Source of the DNA: Petrolisthes cinctipes
Taxonomy: Eukaryota; Arthropoda; Malacostraca; Decapoda; Porcellanidae
DNA: 64,000 nt
Direction of reading: 5' to 3'
Assembly: GCA_033782935.1 (NCBI GenBank)
Contig: JAWQEG010001325.1
Location: forward strand, 1,054,001-1,118,000
Shown: one piece after another, positions 1 to 11,489 of the stretch
Layout: each line of letters begins with the position of its first letter
How positions within the stretch are numbered: position 1 is the first letter of the stretch
Notes under the pieces: model-generated
Seen by the model: only the letters and a program-made list of their open reading frames with translations
Databases searched by the model: none
What the model was told of the DNA's origin: nothing
Position numbers and translations under genes: made by a program

Positions 1-1810
1 TCGTCGCAGCCCTAGCAGAAACTGGACCCACCCTACAAAGACAACACCTGCCTCCAAACAACACTACACAAACACATAGACTCGTCCTCCATCACCCACA
101 CCACCACTCCTACCCCCACTACCCCTACTCCCAACACCATCACCCACACGGCCACCACCATCCCGATCCCCAACCCCAACTCAGCAGCACACAACACACA
201 CCGCACCCACAACATAAACATACTCCAAATAAATATCGATGGACTTAACACCAAAAAACAAGAACTTACACACTTCGTCATACAATACAACATACACATT
301 GCCATCGTACAAGAAACCAGATTACATAACACACACAAAACACCTATATTCCCCAACTGCACCACCATCAGACAAGATCGAGCCAACGGCAATGGCGGCG
401 GACTCATCACCCTAATCCACAAATCCATCAACTATACAGAAACCAGTGCGCATCTCAAATCCCTTCTCCCCCACCACGACACCATCACAGAAATTCAGGC
501 CATGAAAATACGCACTGGTAAAACAACAACCACCACAATAGCCAACATGTACATCCCCCCTCAACAGTTCCCCATAAATTCACCCCCCAACTCCAACAAA
601 CCACCAGCCAACCTAACCTCATCTTAAGCGGTGACTTCAACGCCAAGACATCGGCCTGGTATATCAACAACCCAGACACAAACACAGGACTTGAAATCCT
701 CTCCCAAACAGATAACCTCATCACACTAAACAACACACCCACATCCCTCACAAAGCCCTCTACCAACCATCATCACCCAACATCACCTTCTGCTCCCCCA
801 ACCTAGCACTCAGAACATCTTGGCTCCGACCACCTCCCAATCAACATCACAAATAAAACAAAAATCACCCCAGCTGGCCACAGACACACATACACTAACT
901 ACACCAAAGCCAACTGGGACATCTTCACTACAGACACGGAAGATCACTTTGAAAAACTGAACAATACACCCTGGAACACCCATCACAAACATCAACACTA
1001 CTGTACAAAAATTCAACATAATCATACAAACCGCAAACAACAAACACATCTCAAGAGGCAACTGAAGAAAATACAACCCCAACTTTACAACAGAAATTCA
1101 GGGCCTCATCAGACAACGAGACACACCCAAACACTCACCCCCAATCCACTCACACATCACACAGTACACCAAATACAAACACTAAACACACAAATAAACA
1201 ACAAAATCAAAGAACAGAAAACACTAAATTGGCAAAAGTTTGTCAACACACTTGATCACAAAACAAACACCAGAAAACTTTACAAAACTCTAAACAGCAT
1301 CACACTATCTAACAACAACACTACACAATCACACGCAGCCATCACAACAACAGACATCATACCCTCAAACAAACAACAAGCAAACACCCTCATCCAGCCA
1401 CCTTCACCCGCTCCCTAAAGACCGACGAGTCATCAGACGCAGGAGATGCTTCCCCACTGATTCAGCCCATACACCATTCACAAACCATCAAACAAACCAC
1501 ATCATCCACAACCTCAAACACTCACCTGCCTGTGGTCCAGACAACATCAGTAACATTCACCTCAAACACATCGGACCACAAGGCATACAAACACTCGCTA
1601 ACATAGCAAACTATAGCTACTCACACAACACAATACCCAACATCTGGAAACACGAAAACATCATCACTATCCCCAAACCCAACAAACACCACACACTACC
1701 CTCATCACACCATCCCATTACCCTCCTCTGCACCCCCTCCAAGGTTATTGAACGCCTCATCATCAGCCAAATCACAACACACATACCCCTTGCATCCACA
1801 CAACATGCTG
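1..1810 (+). pseudogene. Non-LTR retrotransposon ORF2 fragment (endonuclease + start of RT), family C
   Basis: Read on the + strand, an apurinic-type endonuclease of a non-LTR element is visible in pieces. The opening block (about 215-420) has the pattern LQINIDGLNTKKQEL followed by AIVQETRL. The GDFNAK metal/DNA-binding motif is near 632-650, and an SDHLPI block is near 825-845. The fingers of a reverse transcriptase follow at about 1530-1800, with GPDNIS, IPNIWK and IPKPNKH. The frame changes several times and stops occur, so it is dead. It begins before the window and stops at the microsatellite near 1840, before the catalytic YxDD box. Base use is striking: the + strand is rich in A and C and almost lacks G over long stretches, unlike families A and B. 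The clade is uncertain (Jockey/I/CR1-type all possible). Confidence 0.75.
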
Positions 1811-1843
1811 TGCCTCAACTCTTATATATATATTATATATTTA

Positions 1844-1878
1844 TGCATGTATGTATGTATGTATGTATGTATGTATAT
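1844..1878. repeat. (TGTA)n microsatellite
   Basis: Tandem ATGT tetranucleotides directly follow the truncated family C retroelement, with a (TA)-rich stretch before them. Confidence 0.9.
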
Positions 1879-3919
1879 GTTGAAGCACAGCATGAAAGCA
1901 AAAGGAGGATGGAGAAAGGGATAACTAGCCTCCAAGGTCACTCTGTCTCTCCAACAGTGCAAGTTGTGCAACGCCATCAAGTACAATGTCTCGTCAGTTT
2001 GTGCCAGACAGTGGTGGGGGAACGGTGCGTTATACATATATTCGTCGCCAGACCTTTATAAAACCCTTGGGTGAGTCAACACTTAAGTACTGTTCTGTAC
2101 ATCGCTCGCAATAGTGATGCTTGCAAAACGCATCCCTAGGAATAGGCCTATAGGCAATAATGATTACTTGTCACTTGTTATGCAGCCTGTGTTTGTGAAA
2201 GAGGAAGCGTGTAATTATTAATGTTATTCTAATAATTTCTTTGATTAACCTATTTAAGTCTGGACAAGATTTACACATACCCCGTATGGTTTCGAAACAC
2301 AATTGATAGAGAACATAGAGGTCAGTGACTATTTATATTTACTGTTCTGTATATACATATTTTTTATAACATTTTCAGTGAAATATTTCGCCTTCGCGAG
2401 ACTGGCATATTCTTGTGATATTTGGTACTATATTGTACCGTATAAATAGGCTTTCATTAAATCTTCACCTATTTGCAGCTATTCCTGATTTTACTTTTAT
2501 GTTAGTGGACATAGAAAGTCACTCTTCATTCGGGTACGAAGTTGAAAATAGTGTGAAATTGATAACATATTAGCAAATTCAGGATATCAATTCCTAATCA
2601 AAATTTATCAATGGGAAATACTTTATGTTGTACATTTAGACTGCCATCAGTACGAACATCAATTAATTCTTCTTCAGTCACACTAAAGTTAGATTGTCCA
2701 TACAGCAGTAAACAGGTTATAACCCCCAAAAGATTGTTAACAGCATTTGTACATTTCATTGACTGCCACCGCTATCAACAGACAATAATTCTTTTAGAAG
2801 CGAAGAACTAGGGACCTTCAAAGATTAGTCTATCACGGGTCACTGAAGATATATATCCAGTGCTGTAGTAAAGATGTTGATGACTAATAAATTTTATATG
2901 ATTAGTAAGGTGAGTAATATAAGCAAGAAGCCCACTTAATGTCCTCACTTTTAAAAATATGCAATTTCGAATGAGATGCTGAAATGCATTGAGTTTGAAA
3001 TAGTATAAGTGAAAAACTCCTGTTAGGGTTCCTGCAGATGTTGGTATCACTACTGATATGAAGTTATCTTATCTGTAGGTTACATTAGATTAAAAACAAA
3101 AACTACATTACGTTACTGATAATATATTTTGGAATATTATCCTTAATATATATATATATAAAATATATATATAAAGTATATGTAAAGTATATATAAAGTA
3201 ATATATATATAAAGTATATATAGAAGGAAAACGGAGCTAGACCAGAAAGACCTGGTAGTCACAAAGGAGAAGACAGACGGCCAGTGAAGGATTAATAATA
3301 GTCCTGTTAAATAATCTTAAAAAAAAAAAAAAAATAGCGGAACAAATTTATGTATATATTTTTTTTATTTGACACAGATAATTTTGATGGGAACCCAAAA
3401 AACACAGTATGTAAAATTTTGCATAAAATTGTATCTAGCAACTTTGACATAATTTTTCATGGCCATACAACCACTACAACTATTATATTATTGGACAAGG
3501 AGTGACATTAGCACCATTGGCTATGCATGAGATGAGGAAGGTGAGTTGCCTTTGGAGCAATCAGTTTAGGCTGGTATCAAAGTGACAGGCGACTTAGCAA
3601 ATGCATAGGTGATATTTACAAAATGTTTATTAAACCAAATATCATAGATAGTAGGCATGTCAGACTTCCTTCCTTAAAACTTTATTGGTGGATAGGACAA
3701 CTCTGACACCATGGAAGTCATATAGTATATGGTAAATTTTACTCCTATAAGAAAGCATAGGCACTGTGATGTATTAACCCGGTGTGAGAGTCAGGCTGAG
3801 TATGGACGAGATAATCCTAGGTGTCCGTGGGTCCTAGTTAGTATAATCGTGTGCAGTGAACCCTGCCCCGACCCCCTTAATGATCCCGACGATGGAAGCG
3901 TAAGGACCTTTAAAGGAGG
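1879..3919. other. No gene recognised; AT-rich spacer
   Basis: No coding motif or element end was recognised. It holds an imperfect ATATATAAAGT-type tandem array at about 3145-3222 and an A-run near 3320-3334. Short open frames here have no recognisable motif. Confidence 0.6.
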
Positions 3920-4495
3920 GTACCCATTGCTACACACTGTGAGGGAACAACGTCATGGCAGAGATAATGTTGGAGAAAGGATGTGGCAGAAGCCCATCCA
4001 CCAGGTGTTGCACTTGGTGTAGCGAGTTCTTGGCCAAAAACTTGGATGAAGATGACAGCATCATTGCGCTTACATCTTCCGCAAAGGAGGTGAAGTTCTT
4101 GTGGAGGAAGAGAATTGCTATAACTGGGAAGATCTAAAGCCCGTGGCCAAGGCGAGTAGGAGTACCTACTGTTGTAGGTGGAGGTCCTTATTGAGTGTTG
4201 CTTCAGGGAAGGTTAAGCAGTGAGGTACACGGTGGGGAGATTTTTGGTCCTGGTGTAGTGTTCGCCCTATTCCCTCTTTTCAAGAGATGAAGGGCCATCT
4301 CCTCGAGCTTGATGTCGACTCCGAAGAATAGGGGTCCACTAGGGCAGCATGGTGGCCTGCAATAGTAGATAGGGCCCTGTTCCCAACACCTGCTATCCAA
4401 TTAAGGAAGTCCAAGACTGTGGATGATGATAGGGGTTGGACGTTGTTGGCGAAATAGTGGTTGAATCTTCTCCAACATGACTCGTACTGCCTCAC
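3920..4495 (-). pseudogene. Tyrosine recombinase (YR) of the DIRS-like element
   Basis: The N-terminal core-binding domain starts near 4495 with RQYESCWRRFNHYF and continues with VLDFLNWIAGVGNRALSTI and an HHAALVDP block. Further down the same strand (about 4150) an LLALATGFRSSQL segment resembles the first catalytic region. A SFLQHYLCHD-like block near 3940-3960 resembles the region around the catalytic tyrosine. At least two frameshifts separate these pieces. In intact relatives this enzyme integrates the circular element DNA. This copy cannot make a functional protein. Confidence 0.65.
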
Positions 4496-4639
4496 CGATG
4501 AGGGACATTAGGCCCTCAGCCTCGTTGCCACTGTGTCTTCAAAGAACTGTCTTTGTATTCACTTCCGAAGAAAGTTTAGGAGTGAAGACACAGCAATGTC
4601 TGTGGAGGTGAAGTGAAGTTGTTGGATAGGCAGGCAGAC

Positions 4640-5240
4640 CTAAGGAGAAGAGGATGAAGGCAAGCTTGAATCAGGACCCCAAACTACAGTTGGGCTGGCC
4701 AGAAGGGAGCAATTATGAGTGTCTTCCCCCCGAAGGACCAGAGTTTGAGGACCACCTTCGAGAGTACAGCTGTCGTTGGTGGTGGGAACAGTTAAATGTA
4801 ACTCCTCGAAGGCATATGATCCGCCACAGCTGAGCCGCCGATCTCTGGGGTCCCAATTCGGGTCATGAGGGAGGCGAACATTTGTAGATGGAGGTGCCAC
4901 TCCACTAATGTTCCATTGAATCATGAGAGGGCGTCTGTCCAGTCATTCTCTCTGCCCGGAAAGTCTCTGATTGACAGCAATAAGCCCAGACGAGCTGCCA
5001 GCAAAAAGATCGCCTCAGACAGGGGCTAGCAAGGCTCTGAGTGGGATGTTCGATCCTTCTCATGCAGGAGAACCGCAGTGGAGTTGTCCATGTTGAAACG
5101 GAGTCTGGTCCCCCTGTCGACAGAGTTCTGCTCAAATAATTTCTTCACCATTTATGTCTCCCTGAAGTTGATGTGGCAAGGGAGCAGGTTCTCCAACCCC
5201 CAACTGATGTCGGACTCGTTCACGGCCACGGGTACGGATG
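4640..5240 (-). pseudogene. RNase H region of the DIRS-like element
   Basis: Downstream (minus direction) of the reverse transcriptase there is a MDNSTAVLLHE-like segment near 5070-5100, with the Asp-Asn usual in this domain. A SIRDFPGRENDWTDALS segment near 4930-4970 follows, matching the motif (HxxGxxNxxADxLSR-like) that ends this domain in DIRS elements. The frame is broken by a stop after it. The call is by position and motif pattern only. Confidence 0.5.
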
Positions 5241-5881
5241 GAGTTAGGTGTAGCTTACCCACTTGTTGGCGCAGTGCTCCTGGGTGGAGAAGGCGGCGGA
5301 GAGTGTGCAGGACAGGCCTCTAAGGGTCCCTGGGTTTGATGGAGATGGTGAGGTTGCCCTCTCTGGAAGTGTCGTAGCTGCCCTAGGGGCAGAACGGGAG
5401 CAGCAAAGTTGAGGTTCCCAAGCAGTCACTCCCACTGCTTGCTCGAGAGTGTACTGGAGAAGTGAGTCCTGCGAATCTGGTGGAGAGCCCACAGGGCACT
5501 GTTGGAGGGGAGGAAAGAGGAATTGTCCTGCGTTAACCACTCTATGCCCATCCAAGCTAGTTTCTGTGCGGGGGTGAAACTTAAGCTGGGAACGTTGACT
5601 GTCATTTCCATATCTTTTAACACCTCCATCGTATTTTGGACGGTGAATGCTGTCCCAGAACACCAGCCAGTCATACAGGTACATGAGAGAGGTGACTCCT
5701 GCCTCCGCCAGGTGAGATGCCACGACACTTGTGAGGTTGCGGGAGAAGAGAGCAAGGAGTTAGTTGTGAATAGCTTGCTAATGTGGGGTTGAATGGCAGT
5801 AAAACAGGTCATTATATATAGAATGATGCTTACTGGTGTTTGCAGCCATGGCCAGGTGAGACCCTGTCGGATGACTCTCAC
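5240..5881 (-). pseudogene. Reverse transcriptase of the DIRS-like element
   Basis: The segment VTSLMYLYDWLVFWDS near 5660-5685 corresponds to the catalytic YLDDW box, with the first Asp replaced by Tyr, so the active site is lost. A second frame carries SFTPAQKLAWMGIEW and, further on, QWE.LLGNLNFA (about 5430-5400), both typical of the region that follows the active site in DIRS-type enzymes. Frameshifts separate the blocks. Confidence 0.65.
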
Positions 5882-5999
5882 CGCCCAACCGCGGGAAGGC
5901 CAGGCAAAAGTCTATTCTGAGAGGTATCCAAGCAGGGATACTTCATAGGGGCTTGAGACAGGATCGGGTCAGCACCTGGCGACCTCTGGTTGCCTGGGG

Positions 6000-6910
6000 A
6001 TGCTGGTGTTGGTGAGGACCCACTCCCCATTGTTGGAGAAATGGCTGCTAGTGGTGTGGCTGAGCTATGAAGGCTGGACTGGGACAGTGGGTCTTCTAGG
6101 AGGAGGAACCCTCTGTTGTGGAGGGCATAGTCTGGTGGGCTGGGAAGGCCGTCACATTGATGACGGGAGGTTGAGCCGGCAGCACCCTGTTCATCGCTTC
6201 TTGGCTGAAGAGACTAGGAGACAAGGGGTCTGCCCTGACCACACCTCGGAGGTTTGTCCCAGAGAGCCCCTTGGCTGCAAAGGTTCTGACCGCTAGCCTC
6301 GCCTCAGAGAAAGACCTGGCCGCCAATGGGATGTAGAACATCATGATGTTGGTCAGGCCCTCGGTCACTGTAGCACATCTCTTCAATATGTCTTCTAACT
6401 GAACCCCAGAGAAGGTTTGCTGTTAGACGGGTGAGCCAGTCCTGAAGTAGTGACACTGATGTGGTGGTGAACATGTGATGGGCTAGATCCTGTCTGGCCG
6501 CTGTTTCTGCAGAGAGTGCCTTCACCTCCGATTCCTGGGGATGAGGATAGGAGAACAGGATCTCTTTTAACAAACTTCGTGATTCAGGTGCAATTCATAT
6601 CCGCTGAGAAATATACTATTTATGGTCAGACAAAATCAATGGTCACATTAATCACAGAATTCTTGATCTGGTAGTCCAGGCAGTCTAGGAGGCCAGTGGG
6701 AGCGATGCTTCCCCGCAGCCGAACCTAGAAGGACAGATAGACGACTTGTTTGCAGGGACCCTCTGGAGTCTTGAGCCAACTCGAGGAGATAAGAAATATC
6801 CAAATACCTATCCTCTCTGGGCAGAGGGAAGAAGGTGGACTTTGGTCACAGACAGCCAGCTCACATGAACACCATCCCGCTCTTGCGCTAAAAGTTACTC
6901 CTCTTCATCA
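6000..6910 (-). pseudogene. Probable gag region of the DIRS-like element
   Basis: The minus strand between the reverse transcriptase and about 6910 has fairly long open segments in shifting frames, for example ETAARQDLAHHMFTTTS and SLLQDWLTRLTANLLWGSV near 6420-6520. No nucleic-acid-binding knuckle is visible. It is called gag only because it occupies the right position and strand. Confidence 0.4.
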
Positions 6911-7269
6911 CCGATTACCTCCTCAATCAGGAGCCAGGGTTGGTCTTATAGTAGATTGTGAGAACAGAACCAATTTAAGTTCCTTGGTATTGTAGTTTAG
7001 ACGTAGGGAGTACTGTAAGTTAACTAGAGCGTTATTGGCTTGAAACCCCGGATAGGGAGGGAGGATTAGAACAGGGAGCCTGGCTGGCACTAGAGATTTG
7101 TCATAAGAACAGAATATTGGAGTTTGCATTTAGAAGTTACAAGATTGTCAAAAAGAGATAAGAAGGCTAGGTCAGATTCAAATTAATGCTTATAATCAAT
7201 CATAGAATAGAATGGGTGCAGTAAATTGCAAAATGAGTTACCAGTAAAAGATTGGAATGGGTTATTGTT

Positions 7270-7770
7270 AAACAAAGATTATATAAAAAATAGGCGGAGA
7301 GAGCACTTTGAAACTATGTTGAATAGACCAATACCATAAGAAGCAACCCTACCTGCTGAAATAGACTTCAGGATGGAAATGGGTGAAGTTATATTAGAAG
7401 AAATATTAAAAGCAATAAAACAGATAAGGAACAATAAGGCATCAGGGAAGGATGGCATTTAGCCAGAGAGGGTGGAGGAAGAAATATTGCCAGTGGGGCT
7501 GATGAAGTTACTTAATATAGTTTGGGAAACTGGAGAGATACCGAGTGATTGGAAGCGGGAAGTTTCGTGAAGATGCCGAAAAAGGGTGATTTATGTAAAT
7601 GAGGCAAGTTAAGGGGTGTTACGTTGTTTTCATTAGCTTTAAAATTGTTTTCTAGGATTTAATTGAACAGGATGACACCGACCTTGGGTGTTATATCAAG
7701 AGATGAACAGGCTGGATTCAGAAAGGGATGAGGATGTAATGATCAACATAGGATGCATGTGCCTATGGAC
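7270..7770 (+). pseudogene. RTE-like reverse transcriptase fragment
   Basis: The + strand shows, in order, HFETMLNRPIP, EEILKAIKQIRNNKASGKDGI, GEIPSDWK, a KKGDL-like block and an EQAGFRKG-like block. This order is familiar from RTE/BovB-type and related non-LTR reverse transcriptases upstream of the active site. Stop codons and frame changes occur at about 7460, 7570 and 7600. It ends near 7770 without a catalytic box. It is an isolated relic. Confidence 0.6.
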
Positions 7771-8141
7771 TCACCAGAGTCACCACAGCCACTGGTAGCC
7801 AGTGTAGGAATAGCTGTGAGCATGTGATGTTGTATTTTTAGCACTCCACATTTGTGCTAATTACCATATATGTACGTAATAACGACAGTAGTGTTATATT
7901 TTATATTAATATGTTGAAAAATTTGGTTCTGACATATTTTATGACAAAATCAGTGCGTGATGACGTACTTAGATATGCGAGGAAAGTGTAAAGTGAATTT
8001 TGAGTCATTTAGTTTTCACACAATATGGGCCAGCCTCCTCCAGAAAGGAGAGGGTGCTCCCTCCCACACTACAAGTATACTCCCCAAGCACCTGGGGGGG
8101 AGAAACTGTAAGAACCGTCCCCCACTCGGTACTCGGAGAGG

Positions 8142-8342
8142 TACAGTCGCGGCAGATAGTCCTTGATCAGCCTGTGATGGAAAGGTGCTGCCAGCTGTTC
8201 CGAACTGTGAACACGTGGATTCGTTGCTTTAATCAGCTGCCTGATGATACTATGGGTATAAATGTTTCGAGTTTTCGGACACTCCTATGTTGGTCACGGC
8301 TATCCATCACTGACTGGTCAAGGATTATTAGCCGCGACTGTA
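8142..8342. mobile_element. TA-flanked MITE (Tc1/mariner-like ends) inside A1
   Basis: The element occupies 8144-8340. Both ends read inward CAGTCGCGGC, and the similarity continues to about 25 bp with a few mismatches (left ...TCCTTGATC, right complement ...TCCTTGACC). TA dinucleotides flank it at 8142-8143 and 8341-8342. The homologous 3' UTR in A3 (about 55568-55575) lacks it, so A3 supplies an empty-site comparison. It is non-autonomous, with no coding capacity. Confidence 0.85.
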
Positions 8343-8389
8343 CCTACAACGAAGGTCTCCAAGGCTGGGACACATCAAAAGAAGATGCC

Positions 8390-9046
8390 GCACTGTCAAA
8401 GGGACTAGACAATCATCACAATGGGGAGGCAGAACTCTATCCATTAAAAATCCATGAGTCATATGGGAGTGGCCAATGCAGAGATGGGCAAGAGCTGTCT
8501 CCCACTGGCGGGACAGGCCGCTGTAGCTCCATAAACCCAGGTGCTGGTGGATGCCGCAAAGTTGTTAGCCCTCACGGTGTCCCGTCTGTCCACCCAGCAG
8601 GAACGAATGGCAGCATCAATGTAGGTTCGAATGTCCACAGCAGGCATGGGATGAAATGTGGCAGGTGGCCGAGCGCTGGAGGCCACAGCCTTAGCCAGGG
8701 AGTCAACCAGCTAATTCCCATCTACAGTACACCCACATGGGCCCACCACCCAACAAAATGTGACTCTGCGGTCACAACGTCCCAGGAGGATAAGCCACTC
8801 AAGAATGGCCAGCACCAGGGGATGGGAAAAGTTAAAATTGCCCAAGGCGTGCAAGGTGCTACAGGAATCACTAAAAGTAGTAAAAGAAAGCTGAGGGAGA
8901 GTAAAAACTACTTGTAGGGCAAATAAAATGGCGGAGAGCTTGGCAATAAAAATAGACATGTCAGAAGGGAGCTGCAAAACCAACTCCAGCATCAGACTTT
9001 TACCTATCAGTGTACTCAGGGAGGGACTCCGTGTGAGTGGAGGCAT
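8390..9046 (-). pseudogene. RNase H domain of A1
   Basis: On the minus strand, segments AILFALQVVFTLPQLSF, FSDSCSTLHAL and a VTFCWV block match the RNase H domain seen more fully in A3 (55686-56270). The expected Glu of the second catalytic motif reads Lys (IAKLSAI). The beginning of the domain (YTDGS in A3) is altered, and the C-terminal part is out of frame. A 305-codon open frame on the opposite strand (8000-8917) is only the antisense shadow of this region. Confidence 0.7.
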
Positions 9047-10350
9047 GTTCTAAAAAGAGTGAGCAAGCCACTGGAGGAAGAAGAGATTCCTTCTTGTCTG
9101 AAAAGCAAGTGCAGGTGTGAACTTCTGGGAGAAGCCATGGAGCCACCCTGGGGACCCGCACATCACAAATCTGGAAGTCATCAATGCCTAACTCCTCCAT
9201 AATCTTCCTGACTCGGAAGCCAATGGGCCATAGCATGCAAGGATGTGAGAGGTAGTACTGAGACATGATATCAGATGACACCGCCAAGCAGGGAAGGGAG
9301 TCAGGAAATTGATGTAAGTGATGCCAACAACGAACCACGAAGGATTGGCGACAGAGATCAAGAGGTGGCTCATCAGTGTCCACCAGGAGACTGGGGATTG
9401 TGGACGACCTGAAGGCAATGGTCACCAGACGTACCGGTACCCAAGCATGATGAACAGGGTCTAAGACTCTGAGATGGGCATCCGTGGCAGAGGAGTACAC
9501 CTCACACTCATAGTCGAATTTCGACCTAATAAGAGCACGATACAGGCAGAGGAGGGTGGCCTGATCAGCCCCCCAGAATGTATGGCCCAGGACCATCAAC
9601 AGGTTGAGTGCCTGGAGGCAAAAGACCTTAAGGAAACATGAATGGAGAACCCAAGACAAACATCTGTCAAAAAGAAAACTAAAAAATCGAGTCTCCTCAA
9701 CCCAACATATCCGATGACCATACATGAATAAGTCCGGATCAGGGTGGACGATCCGGATGCGGCAGAGGTGCATAGCAACCGTCTTGGCAGGAGAGAAGCA
9801 AAATTCATGAGAACCAGCCCAACGTGACACCCTGTTGATGGCAAGCTGCATGCGCCACTCCGCCACTGACATACGGGAAGGAGCAAACCAGACCACCAGG
9901 TCGTCAAAGTATATTGAGTTGGCTATACAATCCGGAAGGGATGAAGCAATGGCATTAATTGCTACTGCAAACAACATGATGCTGAGGACGCTTCCCTAGG
10001 GGATGCTCTCCTTCTGTGCTATGGGTACGGAGAGGGCTGTACAACCCTCGCACAAAAACTGTAACCACTGAGAAGCTCTTTAGGAAAGAGAGGGAGGCGA
10101 CCCCTCAGGACATATGCATGGAGTTGCTTTAGGATGCCATATTGCCATGTAGTGTCATAGGCTAACTCTAAATCGAAGAATGCACAGCCTCACAAGCAGC
10201 AGCTTCCAACCTGTTTACGAAAGTCGACTAATACTGAGTCAGAAAACCTAGGAAGTACACCAGTCTGACATTCGCCATCTTTTCAAATAGTTTAAAGAGA
10301 CAGGTGGTCAAGGCAATAGGTCGAAAATTGAGGGCATTACTAGGGCCCTT
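9000..10350 (-). pseudogene. Reverse transcriptase of A1
   Basis: A minus-strand frame from about 9977 to 9000 reads through the second half of the reverse transcriptase and the connection to RNase H. The active-site box reads IYFDDLVVW (about 9895-9920), and the same frame then matches A2 closely (FMYGHRI, CLYRALIRSKFDYECEVYSS). The upstream half is broken by deletions and frameshifts between 9980 and 10350. The YFDD box is intact as a motif, but the protein as a whole is not. Confidence 0.75.
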
Positions 10351-10905
10351 GCCTGGCTTGGGGAAAGGAAGGATGGTAGCGACCCTCCACCCTGAAGGGA
10401 AGACACCCTCCAGCCAGATTCTGTTATATATTGCAAGAAGAAATGATCTTAGCTACATTGACCTTAAGGACAGGTGGAGGACAAAGACCTTCCATGATGC
10501 ACGTCAAGCCTCTTTTAAAATTCATCTAGCCCGAGCCCTTGCCCGTCGGAATTCCTCTAAAAGAATAGGGTCCCCACTATTGTGACGAAGGCGAGAGAGA
10601 GCAGCGCGCTTCTCCCACACAGCTGTAGTGCAGACTCGTGACCACCAAAGGACAGGGCGTTTGAAAAAATGGCCAAAAGGGACAGAGTTGAGAGTGGTCA
10701 CAACCTCATCAGAGCTACTAAAATCTGCAACAGAAGAGACCGGAGAAGTAAGCTCTTTAAAAATCTGCCAGTCGGCCTTCTCTAATCTCCACCGAGGAAG
10801 ACGAGTCTGCAGTTCGTACCTGTTATTTTCCAAGCGTATAGGGAAGTTATCACTACCATATAAATCGGGCAACACTTCAAGTAATATCCAACAGTGTACT
10901 AGGTG

Positions 10906-11489
10906 ACCAGTGTGAGGTTTTATAGTGAATTGGTAGGTGTATACATGAACCAATAGAGAATTTCTACCTTCAACCATGACTTTTAAAAGAGTTCATATGA
11001 AAATGAACTTGGATATGATTGTTCATGCTTAAAAGGAGAAGCATATGTTCAGTTGAACAATAAAAGTAAATTTACTACATATGAAATATAAGTATAATGA
11101 AACTTTAACAAACATTAACAATTTAACCATTACCTATTCAACTCCACCCAAACATACACATAATGAATACAACGTTAACAAGGACGAAAGTCCGCTTAAA
11201 ATAGGTAAACATTTTTTTTTTTTTTTTTTGCTAACTTGTCTAAAATCTAGCTAGTACTGTCCTCAACACCCTATCACAGTTTGAGTATCATTTGACAACT
11301 TTTACTATGATATATTTGGCTATAAATCAAGGTTTCTGGAGCGATGAGTGATCATTTACGTCGCAATAGGAGATACTATGTGCGACATAACATGGTAATA
11401 TTTTCATTCTTGTGCAACTTTTCTTGTTGTTATGGTTATTTCATGAACAAATGGCAGCTGCACTGTCGAACGTGGCAACTTTGTGTGTG
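10906..11489. other. No gene recognised
   Basis: AT-rich spacer between A1 and B1 with a T-run at about 11212-11230. Nothing recognisable. Confidence 0.5.

Larger units (their letters stand above)
3920..6910 (-). mobile_element. Decayed DIRS-like tyrosine-recombinase retrotransposon
   Basis: On the minus strand the order gag-like, reverse transcriptase, RNase H, tyrosine recombinase can be followed through many frameshifts. This order and the recombinase in place of an integrase are characteristic of DIRS-like elements. No terminal or split direct repeats could be recognised, so the borders are approximate. It lies in spacer DNA upstream of the other elements and is oriented opposite to the P450 gene. 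Sub-parts are listed separately. Confidence 0.7.
8036..10905 (-). mobile_element. Non-LTR retrotransposon family A, copy A1 (5'-truncated)
   Basis: This copy is colinear on the minus strand with A2 (12732-18218) and A3 (55236-58095), from the end of the endonuclease (near 10905) through the linker, reverse transcriptase, RNase H and into the 3' UTR. It has an internal deletion of roughly 270 bp relative to A2 near 10455. The 3' end no longer aligns with A3 below about 8036, so the TCAA-type tail is not visible. The 5' truncation at 10905 is typical of target-primed insertion. A 197-bp MITE has landed in its 3' UTR. Confidence 0.8.

Noticed and set aside
8000..8917. 305-codon open frame on the + strand
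   Set aside because: It runs antisense through the RNase H and 3' UTR of retroelement A1 and across a MITE; no motif of its own.
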